A DNA stretch of 64,000 bases. Origin: Kluyvera intermedia (GTDB lineage: Bacteria > Pseudomonadota > Gammaproteobacteria > Enterobacterales > Enterobacteriaceae). The stretch spans positions 2,170,001-2,234,000 of the forward strand of contig NZ_CP139986.1 in assembly GCF_034424175.1 (NCBI RefSeq). Reading direction: 5' to 3'. The notes beneath the pieces were generated by a model. It had not been told where the DNA came from. It did no database searches and saw nothing but the letters and a program-made list of their open reading frames with translations. The position numbers and the translations under genes were made by a program. This document shows positions 24,878 to 34,782 of this stretch, in pieces. The first letter of the stretch is position 1, and every line of letters begins with the position of its first letter.

Positions 24878-25753
24878 ATGAATACCAACACAAAAACGGT
24901 CGATAAGCCTGCACCCGCAGGGGAAGTGATTACGCTACCACCAGTACAGGTGCGCCGACAACTGCCTGCGTTCAGACGCCACCTGCGTGATTTGGCTGAG
25001 CGTACCATCCCGGCACTGTTAGGTCTGGGCTTGCTGGTACTGGTGTGGCAACTGGCGGCAGTCAACAGCAAAGGTTTCCCGACACCACTTAGTACGCTGG
25101 ATTCTGCGCTGACGTTGTTTTCTGACCCGTTCTACAACAATGGCCCGAATGATGTTGGTGTCGGCTGGAACGTACTGGCCTCGTTGCAGCGCGTGGCGGT
25201 GGGCTTCGGCCTGGCTGCGCTGGCGGGGATCCCGCTGGGTTTCCTGATCGGACGTTTTACTTTTGCTTCACGCATGTTTACCCCGTTGATTGCGCTGCTG
25301 CGCCCGGTCAGCCCGCTGGCCTGGTTGCCGATTGGCCTGCTGTTGTTCCAGAAAGCGGAACCGGCTTCAAGCTGGACCATATTTATCTGTTCTATCTGGC
25401 CGATGGTGATTAACACCGCCGAAGGCGTGCGCCGCATTCCGCAGGACTACCTTAACGTGGCGCGCGTTTTACAACTCTCCGAATGGACGGTGATGCGCAA
25501 AATTCTCTTCCCGGCGGTCCTGCCCGCGGTGCTCACCGGTGTGAGGTTGTCTATTGGCATCGCCTGGCTGGTGATTGTGGCGGCGGAAATGCTCACCGGC
25601 GGGCTGGGTATTGGTTTTTGGATCTGGAATGAGTGGAACAACCTGAACGTCGAAAACATCCTCATCGCCATTGTCATTATCGGCGTGGTGGGTCTGCTGC
25701 TGGAGCAGGGATTGATGTTGATTGCGCGTCGTTTTAGCTGGCAAGAAAAGTGA
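24878..25753 (+). CDS. nasE: Nitrate ABC transporter permease NasE
   Basis: Inner-membrane permease of the nitrate transporter. 291 residues from ATG 24878, just after the nasF TGA. It has an N-terminal cytoplasmic tail, about six membrane segments and a typical EAA-type loop near the end (EGVRRIPQDYLNVARVLQLSEW). It is related to NrtB and to taurine/aliphatic sulfonate permeases, but the neighbours make nitrate the substrate. Confidence 0.92.
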   Translation: MNTNTKTVDKPAPAGEVITLPPVQVRRQLPAFRRHLRDLAERTIPALLGLGLLVLVWQLAAVNSKGFPTPLSTLDSALTLFSDPFYNNGPNDVGVGWNVLASLQRVAVGFGLAALAGIPLGFLIGRFTFASRMFTPLIALLRPVSPLAWLPIGLLLFQKAEPASSWTIFICSIWPMVINTAEGVRRIPQDYLNVARVLQLSEWTVMRKILFPAVLPAVLTGVRLSIGIAWLVIVAAEMLTGGLGIGFWIWNEWNNLNVENILIAIVIIGVVGLLLEQGLMLIARRFSWQEK

Positions 25754-25763
25754 GGAGAAAATC

Positions 25764-26552
25764 ATGAGACCCTTAATTCAAGTACAGGCTGTGAGCCAGC
25801 GTTTTCATACCGCCAGCGGCGAGTTTCTGGCGCTGCAAAACGTCTCCTTTGACATTCACGAAGGGGAAACCGTCAGCCTGATAGGTCACTCCGGCTGCGG
25901 TAAATCCACGCTGCTGAACCTGATTGCTGGGATCACGCTGCCGACCGAAGGCGGGCTTATCTGTGACAACCGCGAAATCGCTGGCCCCGGCCCGGAACGC
26001 GCGGTGGTGTTTCAGAACCACTCGTTGCTGCCGTGGCTAACCTGCTTTGACAACGTCGCGCTGGCGGTGGACCACGTGTTCCGCCGCACCATGAGTAAAG
26101 CTGAACGGCGTGAGTGGATTGAGCACAACCTTGATCGCGTGCAGATGGGCCATGCCATGCACAAACGTCCGGGTGAAATCTCCGGCGGCATGAAACAGCG
26201 TGTTGGCATTGCCCGCGCGCTGGCGATGAAACCCAAAGTTCTGCTGATGGATGAACCGTTCGGCGCGCTGGATGCCTTGACCCGCGCCCATTTACAGGAC
26301 TCGGTGATGAAGATTCAGCAAGCGCTGAACACCACCATTGTGCTGATTACCCACGACGTGGATGAGGCGGTGCTGCTCTCTGACCGGGTGATGATGATGA
26401 CCAACGGCCCGGCGGCCACCGTCGGTGAGATTCTGGAGGTGAATTTGCCGCGCCCGCGCAATCGGGTGCAACTGGCGGATGACAGCCGTTATCACCATCT
26501 GCGTCAGCAGATCCTCCACTTCCTCTATGAAAAACAGCCGAAAGCGGCGTAA
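25764..26552 (+). CDS. nasD: Nitrate ABC transporter ATP-binding protein NasD
   Basis: The ATPase of the nitrate importer. 262 residues from ATG 25764, with GGAG upstream. It has Walker A GHSGCGKST, signature SGGMKQRVGIARALA, Walker B VLLMDEPFGALD and the switch His in LITHDVDEA. It sits 10 bp after nasE and 11 bp before the reductase gene, so it is part of one polycistronic unit. Confidence 0.93.
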   Translation: MRPLIQVQAVSQRFHTASGEFLALQNVSFDIHEGETVSLIGHSGCGKSTLLNLIAGITLPTEGGLICDNREIAGPGPERAVVFQNHSLLPWLTCFDNVALAVDHVFRRTMSKAERREWIEHNLDRVQMGHAMHKRPGEISGGMKQRVGIARALAMKPKVLLMDEPFGALDALTRAHLQDSVMKIQQALNTTIVLITHDVDEAVLLSDRVMMMTNGPAATVGEILEVNLPRPRNRVQLADDSRYHHLRQQILHFLYEKQPKAA

Positions 26553-26563
26553 GGGGTAGGCGA

Positions 26564-29500
26564 ATGCGGAAACTGGTAATGATCGGCAATGGGATGGCGG
26601 CAACCCGACTGGCACAAACGCTCGTTGCTGCCGCGCCTGGAGCATTTGCGATAACCATTATCGGCGATGAGCCGCATCCGGCCTATAACCGCATTCAGCT
26701 CTCTCCAGTGCTGAGCGGTGAGAAGAATTTTAGCCAGACGCTGCTGCAACCGGCGCAGTGGTACACCGACCACGGTATCGAATTATGTTGCGGCGAAACT
26801 GCGTTGTCGGTGGATACCGTGGCCCGCCAGGTCACAACGACCCACCGCGACCTAGCATGGGATGAACTGGTGTTTACTTGTGGTTCCTCGGCCTTTTTAC
26901 CCCCGCTGCCGGGTATCAGTCTGCCGCATGTTTTTGCCTTTCGCACTGTGAAGGACGTAGAGGCTATCCTGGCGCTTCCCGGTGATGCGGTGGTGATTGG
27001 CGGCGGCGTGCTGGGCGTGGAAGCGGCGGCGGCATTATGTCATAGAGGTGACAACGTCACGTTAGTTCATCGCAGCGATCGTCTGATGGAGCAACAACTG
27101 GACGAACAGGCAGGAGCGCTTCTGGCGCAACGGTTGGCAGAACGCGGCATTCACTGCGAACTCAACGCCGGCATTGCCCGAATCACGCCTGACGCTGTGG
27201 TATTGAGCGACGGGCGAAAAATTGTCGCTAGCCGGGTGGTGATGGCGACCGGCGTGCGGCCGAATATTGCCTTAGCCCAGCGTTCAGGCATTGCCTGCCA
27301 GCGCGGTATCGTGGTCGACCGCCAGCTTGCCACCGCAATCTCTGGCGTCAGCGCGATTGGCGAATGTTGTGAAATCGACGGACAAACCTTTGGTCTGGTT
27401 GCGCCCTGTATGCAACAGGCTGACGTCCTGGCCGCAAGGCTCATTGGAAAGCCGGGCGCAGATTTTGACTGGCAGGACAGCGGTACGCGCCTGAAGGTCA
27501 CCGGAATTGATCTGTTCAGCGCAGGTCTGGTTCAGGCCGAACCCCAGGATCAGCAATGGTGCTCCATTGACCCGCAGACCGGGCACTATCGTCGCCTGCT
27601 GGTCAGGGACGGTCAACTCATCGGCGTGCTGCTGCTTGGCGACTGTACCAGCGCCGCACGCTTCACCGATTTACTGCACACCAAGCAGCCCGCGCTTGCG
27701 GGTTGGATCTTCGACCCCTTCATGTCGCAGCCGTCGGCTGCAGGAACGCAAACAATGACGAAATTAACCTTAGCGGTGGTCGGGCACGGCATGGTCGGCC
27801 ACCATTTTCTTGAGCAGTGTGTCAGCCGTAATTTGCATCAGCGTTACCAGATAGTGGTCTTTGGCGAAGAGCGTTATGCCGCTTACGACCGCGTACATTT
27901 ATCCGAATATTTTGGCGGGCGTAGTGCAGAGTCACTGTCGCTGGTGGAAGGGGATTTTTTCGCTGACCACGGCATTGAACTGCGTTTGTCGCAGTCGGTG
28001 ACAGAGATTGACACCGATGCGCACCTGATTCGGGATGCCAGAGGTCACGAACTGCATTGGGATAAACTGGTGCTGGCGACCGGTTCTTACCCGTTTGTCC
28101 CACCGATCCCCGGCAACGATTTACCTGGCTGCTTTGTTTACCGTACGCTCGATGATCTCGATGCTATTGCGGCGAGGGCGAAAACGGCGACGCGCGGCGT
28201 GGTGATTGGCGGCGGCCTGCTCGGGCTGGAAGCGGCCAATGCGCTGCGTCAGCTAGGGCTGGAAACGCACGTGGTCGAGTTCGCCCCAAACCTGATGGCG
28301 GTGCAACTGGATAACGGCGGCGCGGCGATGCTGCGCGAGAAAATCAGCGAACTGGGCGTCAGCGTCCACACCAGTAAAGCCACTACCGCTATTACGCCAG
28401 TGGAACATGGGTTGATGCTGAATTTTGCCGACGGTAGCAATTTGATGACTGATATGGTGGTCTTCTCCGCCGGAATCCGCCCGCAGGATGCACTGGCACG
28501 CACTAGCGGCATTGGTCTTGGCGAACGCGGCGGGATTGTCATTGATAACCAGTGTCGTACCTCGGCAAACGATATCTACGCTATCGGTGAATGCGCGCTG
28601 TGGGATAACAAAATTTACGGTCTGGTAGCGCCGGGCTACCAGATGGCACGCGTCACGGCAGCCGCGCTGGCAGGAGAAGCGAGTGAATTTAGCGGTGCGG
28701 ACATGAGCACCAAACTCAAACTTCTGGGCGTGGATGTTGCTTCGTTTGGCGATGCGCAGGGCCGCACCCCGGGCAGTCAGAGCTATCAGTGGATCCACGG
28801 GCCGGAACAGGTCTATAAAAAAATCGTGGTCAGCGCTGACGGTAAAAAGCTGCTCGGCGGCGTATTGGTGGGAGATGCCAGCGATTACGCCACGCTGTTG
28901 CAGATGATGCTCAACGACATGGCCCTGCCTTCGCGCCCGGAATCGCTGATCTTGCCTGCAATGGAAGGCAGCGCGCCAAAAGCGCTCGGCGTGGCGGCGC
29001 TACCGGATAGCGCGCAAATTTGCTCATGCCACAACGTTAGCAAGGGCGATATTTGCCAGGCGGTCAGCGGTGGGGCGACCAGTATCGGTGCCATTAAGAG
29101 CTGCACCAAAGCGGCGACCGGCTGCGGTGGTTGTAGTGCACTGGTCAAACAGGTGATGGAGTATCAGTTAGAACAACAGGGCGTGGAGGTGAAAAAAGAT
29201 ATCTGTGAACACTTCGCCTATTCGCGTCAGGAAATTTATCACCTGGTACGCGTTAATCGCATCCACACTTTCGAGCAGTTGATTGCCCGTCACGGGCAGG
29301 GCGACGGCTGCGAAATCTGTAAACCGCTGGTTGGTTCGGTGCTGGCTTCCTGCTGGAATGAATATCTGCTAAAGCCTGCGCATCTTCCGCTACAGGACAC
29401 CAACGATCGCTACTTTGCCAATATCCAGAAAGATGGGAGCTATTCGATTGTGCCGCGTATGCCAGCCGGTGAAGTGACACCGGACGGACTGATTGCTATC

Positions 29501-30628
29501 GGTCACATCGCCAAACGCTACGATCTGTACAGCAAAATTACCGGCGGCCAGCGTATCGACCTGTTTGGCGCAAGGCTCGAGCAGTTACCGGAAATTTGGC
29601 GTGAGCTGCTGGCTGCGGGCTTTGAAACCGGTCATGCCTATGGGAAATCGCTGCGTACGGTGAAATCCTGCGTCGGTTCGACCTGGTGTCGCTACGGCGT
29701 GCAGGACTCTACCGGGCTGGCGGTGACGCTGGAGCATCGTTACAAAGGGCTGCGCGCACCGCATAAAATCAAAATGGCGGTGTCAGGCTGTACCCGTGAA
29801 TGTGCGGAAGCGCAGGGCAAGGACGTTGGGGTGATTGCCACCGATAAGGGCTGGAATCTGTATCTTTGCGGTAACGGTGGGATGAAACCGCGTCATGCCG
29901 ATCTGTTCGCCAGCGACCTGGACGATGCCACACTGCTGCGTACCGTCGACCGTTTCCTGATGTTTTACATCCGTACCGCAGACCGCCTCCAGCGCACCAG
30001 CACCTGGATGGACAATCTGGAAGGGGGGATCGACTATCTGAGAAGCGTCATTCTTGACGATTCACTGGGTATTGGTGAGGAGTTGGAACAGGAGATGGCG
30101 CGGGTTATCGACAGCTACCAGTGCGAATGGCAAACCACCCTTAACGAACCGCAGCGGCTGGCGCTGTTCCGCTCATTTGTAAACAGCGATACGCCGGATG
30201 AAGCGCTGGTTCGCCAGTCGGTGCGCGGTCAATCGCAGCTGGCGGCGGTGACAGAACTGCCGATGCTAACGGGCAGCCGCAAGCCGTGGCAGGCGGTCTG
30301 CTCGCTTGATGAGATCCCACCGCAGGCCGGAATTGGCGCGCGTCTTGGCGAGATGCAAATTGCGTTGTTCCGTCTTAATGACAAAGTGTATGCGCTGGAT
30401 AATCAGGAGCCGGGCAGCCAGGCCAACGTGCTGTCGCGCGGGTTGCTGGGCGATGCGAGCGGCGAACCGATGGTGATTTCTCCGCTGTATAAACAGCGCA
30501 TTCGCCTACGCGATGGGCGTTCGTGTGAAAACGGCGAGCAGGTGGTGCGAGCGTGGCCGGTGAAAATTGAAGACGGCAAGGTATGGGTGGGTAACCAGGC
30601 GCTGGTGATGCGCGCGGAGGCCTCATGA
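26564..30628 (+). CDS. nasB: Fused NasC-NasB: nitrate reductase NADH subunit joined to NADH-nitrite reductase
   Basis: One 1354-codon frame. Residues 1-397 form a FAD/NADH oxidoreductase like Klebsiella NasC, the electron-donating subunit of assimilatory nitrate reductase (IGNGMAATRLAQ, VVIGGGVLGVEAA). From Met398 a second flavoprotein module starts (VVGHGMVGHHFLE, GVVIGGGLLGLEAANAL). Next come a Bfd-like [2Fe-2S] domain (CSCHNVSKGDI from Cys820), the sirohaem/[4Fe-4S] domain (Cys1036, Cys1042, Cys1076, Cys1080) and a C-terminal NirD-like domain. The second part is 957 codons, the size expected for a NirB-NirD-type NasB, which reduces nitrite to ammonium with NADH. In Klebsiella NasC and NasB are described as separate; here no stop intervenes. 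AGGA at 27742 with 9-base spacing precedes the internal ATG 27755, so independent initiation of NasB is possible. nasA overlaps its stop. Confidence 0.9.
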   Translation: MRKLVMIGNGMAATRLAQTLVAAAPGAFAITIIGDEPHPAYNRIQLSPVLSGEKNFSQTLLQPAQWYTDHGIELCCGETALSVDTVARQVTTTHRDLAWDELVFTCGSSAFLPPLPGISLPHVFAFRTVKDVEAILALPGDAVVIGGGVLGVEAAAALCHRGDNVTLVHRSDRLMEQQLDEQAGALLAQRLAERGIHCELNAGIARITPDAVVLSDGRKIVASRVVMATGVRPNIALAQRSGIACQRGIVVDRQLATAISGVSAIGECCEIDGQTFGLVAPCMQQADVLAARLIGKPGADFDWQDSGTRLKVTGIDLFSAGLVQAEPQDQQWCSIDPQTGHYRRLLVRDGQLIGVLLLGDCTSAARFTDLLHTKQPALAGWIFDPFMSQPSAAGTQTMTKLTLAVVGHGMVGHHFLEQCVSRNLHQRYQIVVFGEERYAAYDRVHLSEYFGGRSAESLSLVEGDFFADHGIELRLSQSVTEIDTDAHLIRDARGHELHWDKLVLATGSYPFVPPIPGNDLPGCFVYRTLDDLDAIAARAKTATRGVVIGGGLLGLEAANALRQLGLETHVVEFAPNLMAVQLDNGGAAMLREKISELGVSVHTSKATTAITPVEHGLMLNFADGSNLMTDMVVFSAGIRPQDALARTSGIGLGERGGIVIDNQCRTSANDIYAIGECALWDNKIYGLVAPGYQMARVTAAALAGEASEFSGADMSTKLKLLGVDVASFGDAQGRTPGSQSYQWIHGPEQVYKKIVVSADGKKLLGGVLVGDASDYATLLQMMLNDMALPSRPESLILPAMEGSAPKALGVAALPDSAQICSCHNVSKGDICQAVSGGATSIGAIKSCTKAATGCGGCSALVKQVMEYQLEQQGVEVKKDICEHFAYSRQEIYHLVRVNRIHTFEQLIARHGQGDGCEICKPLVGSVLASCWNEYLLKPAHLPLQDTNDRYFANIQKDGSYSIVPRMPAGEVTPDGLIAIGHIAKRYDLYSKITGGQRIDLFGARLEQLPEIWRELLAAGFETGHAYGKSLRTVKSCVGSTWCRYGVQDSTGLAVTLEHRYKGLRAPHKIKMAVSGCTRECAEAQGKDVGVIATDKGWNLYLCGNGGMKPRHADLFASDLDDATLLRTVDRFLMFYIRTADRLQRTSTWMDNLEGGIDYLRSVILDDSLGIGEELEQEMARVIDSYQCEWQTTLNEPQRLALFRSFVNSDTPDEALVRQSVRGQSQLAAVTELPMLTGSRKPWQAVCSLDEIPPQAGIGARLGEMQIALFRLNDKVYALDNQEPGSQANVLSRGLLGDASGEPMVISPLYKQRIRLRDGRSCENGEQVVRAWPVKIEDGKVWVGNQALVMRAEAS

Positions 30629-33231
30629 GCGAAACAAAAACGACCTGTCCTTATTGCGGCGTGGGCTGCGGGGTGCTGGCGCGTGTTGAGGATGGCGTGG
30701 TCAGCGTGCAAGGCGATGAACAGCATCCGGCAAATTTTGGCCGATTGTGCGTGAAGGGGGCGTCGCTTGCGCAAACCACCGGGCTGGAAGAGCGGCTGTT
30801 ATCGCCACAGCTTGATGGCGAGCAAGTCAGTTGGACGCAGGCGCTGACGGCAGCAGGCGAACGTCTGCAAACCATTATTGCTGAACATGGCCCGCAGGCC
30901 GTGGCCATTTACGCTTCTGGCCAACTGCTCACCGAGGATTATTACGCCGCCAATAAGCTGATGAAAGGCTTTATCGGCGCGGGTAATATCGATACCAACT
31001 CGCGGCTATGTATGTCGTCAGCGGTAACGGGCTATAAGCGAGCGCTGGGTGCCGACGTAGTGCCGTGTTGCTATGAAGATGTGGAGTCCAGCGATCTGGT
31101 CGTGCTGGTGGGATCGAATGCGGCGTGGGCGCACCCGGTGTTGTATCAGCGGCTGGTGCAGGCAAAGCAGAATAACCCGCAGATGAAGGTGGTGGTAATT
31201 GATCCAAGACAGACTGCCACTTGCGATATTGCTGATGCGCATTTAGCCATAGCTCCCGGTACCGACGCGGGACTGTTTGTCGGGCTATTGCATGTGATTC
31301 ACCAGACGGGTGAAGCGGTGGTGGATTATGCTGATGCGTCCGCCGCATTCGCCATGGCGGCTGACTGGTCTGTGGCGAAGGTTGCTGATTTTTGCGGTCT
31401 TCAACAGGCAGATGTTCAGGCGTTTTATGATGACTTTATCGCCGCGCCGCGCGCCATCACCCTCTACACCATGGGAATTAACCAATCTTCCAGCGGCAGC
31501 GATAAATGCAACGCCATTATCAACGTCCACTTGGCCTGCGGCAAATTTGCCCGTACCGGCTGCGGGCCGTTTTCGCTGACCGGACAGCCAAATGCGATGG
31601 GTGGGCGTGAGGTCGGTGGACTGGCGACCATGTTGGCGGCGCATATGAATTTCGAACCTGCAGATCTCGCACGCGTCGCCCGTTTTTGGGGAACTGAACG
31701 GCTGGCGCAAACGCCGGGGTTGATGGCGGTGGATCTGTTTGCCGCTATCGGGCGCGGTGAGGTGAAGGCGGTGTGGATTATGGGGACTAACCCGGCGGTG
31801 TCGTTGCCGGACAGTCATGCGGTCAGCCAGGCGCTGGCAGCTTGTCCGCTGGTGATTATCTCGGAAGTGGCGGCGGATACCGAAACCTCTCGCTATGCGC
31901 ACATCCGCTTTCCCGCACTGAGTTGGGGTGAGAAGAGCGGGACGGTCACCAACTCTGAACGGCGGATTTCACGCCAGCGGCCATTTTTACCACCCCCCGG
32001 TGAGGCTCGCGCCGACTGGTGGATTATCGCGCAGGTCGCAAAAGAGCTCGGGTTTGCACACGCATTCGCCTGGCAGCATCCGCACGAAGTCTTTAGTGAA
32101 CATGCGGCGCTCTCCGGTTTTGAGAACGAGGGACAGCGAGCGTTCGATATCAGCGGGCTCGCCGATCTCAGCCGCGAGCAGTGGGACGTGCTAGAGCCGA
32201 TTCGATGGCCGGTGAGCCGTAGCGGTAGCGCGCTGGACCTTCAGCGTGGCTGGCGTGCGGAAGGGCAGTTGCGCATGGTGCCGATAACGCCTGAGGTTAT
32301 GCAGGCGCGTCGCCAGCCGCTCTATCCGTTGGTGTTGAACAGCGGACGTATTCGCGATCAGTGGCATACCATGACACGTACCGGCAGCGTACCGCGTCTG
32401 ATGCAGCACATCGACCAGCCAATGGTTGAGATTGCGCCGCAGGATGCCGCGCATTTTGGCGTCGAGAACGGTGGCCTTGCTCGCATTAGCTCGCCGCGAG
32501 GTGTGATGGTGGCGCGCGTCGTGGTGACGGGATCCCAGCGTCCTGGCTCGTTGTTTACCCCGATGCACTGGAATGACTGCTTCGCCCGCCAGGGTAAAAT
32601 TAACAGTCTGGTCGCGCCGGTGGTGGATCCTCATTCCGGTCAACCCGAAAGTAAGCAGACGGCGGTGCGCATTGCCCCCTGGCAACCGCAGTGGCAAGGC
32701 GAATTTTTTTCCCGCGCACCGGTTGAATTGCCGCGTCATTTGCACTGGTGGCGTAAAGCAGCGCCGGGTTTACACCATCTTACGCTGGCTGGTGACGGTA
32801 CTATTCAGGCTGAACTGCTGGCCGTATGTCAACGCGGCAGCTGGCAGATTCAGGTTGCCAGTCTTGGAGAAACATGGCACTTGCTGGCGTGGGATAACGG
32901 GCGGCTGATGCTGGGATTCTGGAGCGCTCGCAGCCTGCCTGACATCGATAGCGGGCTGATTTTGCGCGCATTTGCCCAATCACCGCAAACGCTGGCAGAT
33001 CGCCATGCGTTGCTGGGCGGTCAGGACCTCACGCGGCCATCGGTGGGGAAAATTGTTTGTAGCTGTTACAGCGTTGGTGAAAAAAACATCACTGAAGCCA
33101 TTGAAAAACAAGGCTGTTCTACCACAGACGAACTCGGGCGGATGTTGAAATGCGGCACCAACTGCGGCTCTTGCCTTCCTGAACTGAAAGCGCTGCTGGG
33201 GTGTGCTGAACGTAAGGCGATGATTTTATAA
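30625..33231 (+). CDS. nasA: Assimilatory nitrate reductase catalytic subunit NasA
   Basis: Molybdopterin-guanine-dinucleotide enzyme that reduces nitrate to nitrite in the cytoplasm. 868 residues. The N-terminal [4Fe-4S] motif is CPYCGVGCG with a later LCVKG cysteine. Molybdopterin-domain landmarks (NSRLCMSSAV, GVNQ-like MGINQSSSGSDKCNAI, TGQPNAMGGREVGG) follow. A Bfd-type [2Fe-2S] extension closes the protein (CSCYSVGEKNI ... CGTNCGSC), as in Klebsiella NasA but not in NapA. The ATG overlaps the TGA of the fusion gene. Last gene of the operon. Confidence 0.95.
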   Translation: MSETKTTCPYCGVGCGVLARVEDGVVSVQGDEQHPANFGRLCVKGASLAQTTGLEERLLSPQLDGEQVSWTQALTAAGERLQTIIAEHGPQAVAIYASGQLLTEDYYAANKLMKGFIGAGNIDTNSRLCMSSAVTGYKRALGADVVPCCYEDVESSDLVVLVGSNAAWAHPVLYQRLVQAKQNNPQMKVVVIDPRQTATCDIADAHLAIAPGTDAGLFVGLLHVIHQTGEAVVDYADASAAFAMAADWSVAKVADFCGLQQADVQAFYDDFIAAPRAITLYTMGINQSSSGSDKCNAIINVHLACGKFARTGCGPFSLTGQPNAMGGREVGGLATMLAAHMNFEPADLARVARFWGTERLAQTPGLMAVDLFAAIGRGEVKAVWIMGTNPAVSLPDSHAVSQALAACPLVIISEVAADTETSRYAHIRFPALSWGEKSGTVTNSERRISRQRPFLPPPGEARADWWIIAQVAKELGFAHAFAWQHPHEVFSEHAALSGFENEGQRAFDISGLADLSREQWDVLEPIRWPVSRSGSALDLQRGWRAEGQLRMVPITPEVMQARRQPLYPLVLNSGRIRDQWHTMTRTGSVPRLMQHIDQPMVEIAPQDAAHFGVENGGLARISSPRGVMVARVVVTGSQRPGSLFTPMHWNDCFARQGKINSLVAPVVDPHSGQPESKQTAVRIAPWQPQWQGEFFSRAPVELPRHLHWWRKAAPGLHHLTLAGDGTIQAELLAVCQRGSWQIQVASLGETWHLLAWDNGRLMLGFWSARSLPDIDSGLILRAFAQSPQTLADRHALLGGQDLTRPSVGKIVCSCYSVGEKNITEAIEKQGCSTTDELGRMLKCGTNCGSCLPELKALLGCAERKAMIL

Positions 33232-33355
33232 CCTATCAGTCTATTCCTGAAATCGCCCCGGATGGCTGAAGCCTGTGCCTAAAGACGTTAGACTAGTCAT
33301 TCTGGGGCGGCAATTTCCGACCTTCTTGTTTTCGTTGGCTATGAGGTCGCAGGTG

Positions 33356-34741
33356 GTGTCTTCGAATTTTTACCGATTTTATGTGGTGCTGATCATACTG
33401 GTTGGCGGCAGTGCGCGCGCGCAGTCGTCGTTAATCGAAGAGGCGGAGCATCCTTTCGATAACTTACCGGATCTCGACATTGCACCGGAAAGTCATGATT
33501 CGGAAAAACACTTTGCTGAGATGGTGAAGTCGTTCGGTGAAGCCAGCATGACCGATAATGGCCTTGATACCGGTGAGCAGGCGCGGTTGTTTGCCCTGAC
33601 GCAACTCCAGGATCGGCTGAACGGGCAAATGAACAGGCAGCTTGATAGCTGGTTTTCTCCGTGGGGCAATACCAATATCCAGTTCCTGGTGGACGGTGAA
33701 GGTAAATTCACCGGTAGCCACGGTAGCTGGTTTATCCCCCTAGAGGACAACACGGATTACCTCACCTGGAGTCAGTTGGGGGTTACCCAGCAAGACGAAG
33801 GTCTGGTGGGGAATCTGGGGGTTGGACAGCGCTGGGTCGCCGGGCATTGGTTATTGGGATATAACACGTTTTATGACAGCTTGCTGACCGACAATCTCAA
33901 TCGTGGCGGACTCGGTGCGGAAGCCTGGGGCGAGAACTTACGTTTTTCTGCGAATTACTATCAGCCGCTTCACGACTGGAAAAACACCGGCACCACTCTA
34001 CAACAGCGGATGGCGCGCGGTTACGATATTACTGCGCAGGCCTGGATCCCAGCCTATGACCATATCAACACCAGCCTGAGCGTTGAGCAGTATTTCGGTG
34101 AGAGTGTCGATCTGTTCCGCAGCGGTACTGGCTACCATAACCCGGTGGCGGTATCGCTGGGTCTCAATTACACCCCGGTGCCGTTGCTGACTTTTAGCGC
34201 TCAGCATAAGCAGGGCGAGAGCGGGGTAAACCAGAATAACCTTGGGATGAAGGTTAACTACCGTTTTGGGGTACCGTTGAAGAAACAGCTCGCGGCCGAT
34301 GAAGTGGCCAGGACGCGCACTTTACGCGGTAGCCGTTATGATGCGCCGGAGCGTAATAATCTGCCGGTGATGGAGAAGCGACAACGTAAAAACCTGACGG
34401 TTTATCTGGCGACGCCACCGTGGGATTTGACCAGCAATGAAACGGTTGAGTTGAAAATCCAGGTGCGCGATGAGCACGGGGTGAAATCGATTAACTGGCA
34501 GGGGGATACGACGGCATTGAGCCTGACACCACCGTCATCTAACGACATGACGGAAGGCTGGAGCATCATCATGCCTGCCTGGGATTACAGTGAAGGGGCC
34601 AGCAATATGTGGCATTTGTCGGTCATTGTTGAAGATAAGAAAGGGCAGCGCGCCACTTCGAATGAGATAACTCTGGCGCTGACCGAGCCGGTCGTCAGCT
34701 TCGCGCCAAACCAATATGGATGGTCAGATCTTACGCCTTAA
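33356..34741 (+). CDS. ychO: YchO, invasin/inverse autotransporter-like outer-membrane protein
   Basis: About 461 residues. A signal peptide ends near GGSARAQ. A beta-barrel domain of the intimin/invasin type follows (VGQRWVAGHWLLGYNTFYD, AEAWGENLRFSANYYQPL, ARGYDITAQAW), then a C-terminal Ig-like part. It matches K-12 YchO throughout. The frame is open from 33275. GTG 33356 is preferred because GAGG lies about 9 bases upstream and the signal-peptide length then agrees with K-12; GTG 33353 or ATG 33341 are alternatives. No passenger adhesin repeats are present. It is convergent with narL. Confidence 0.85.
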   Translation: MSSNFYRFYVVLIILVGGSARAQSSLIEEAEHPFDNLPDLDIAPESHDSEKHFAEMVKSFGEASMTDNGLDTGEQARLFALTQLQDRLNGQMNRQLDSWFSPWGNTNIQFLVDGEGKFTGSHGSWFIPLEDNTDYLTWSQLGVTQQDEGLVGNLGVGQRWVAGHWLLGYNTFYDSLLTDNLNRGGLGAEAWGENLRFSANYYQPLHDWKNTGTTLQQRMARGYDITAQAWIPAYDHINTSLSVEQYFGESVDLFRSGTGYHNPVAVSLGLNYTPVPLLTFSAQHKQGESGVNQNNLGMKVNYRFGVPLKKQLAADEVARTRTLRGSRYDAPERNNLPVMEKRQRKNLTVYLATPPWDLTSNETVELKIQVRDEHGVKSINWQGDTTALSLTPPSSNDMTEGWSIIMPAWDYSEGASNMWHLSVIVEDKKGQRATSNEITLALTEPVVSFAPNQYGWSDLTP

Positions 34742-34782
34742 TTGTGCGCGACGGCCCTGTCACGACAATTAAGTTTGGTCTA

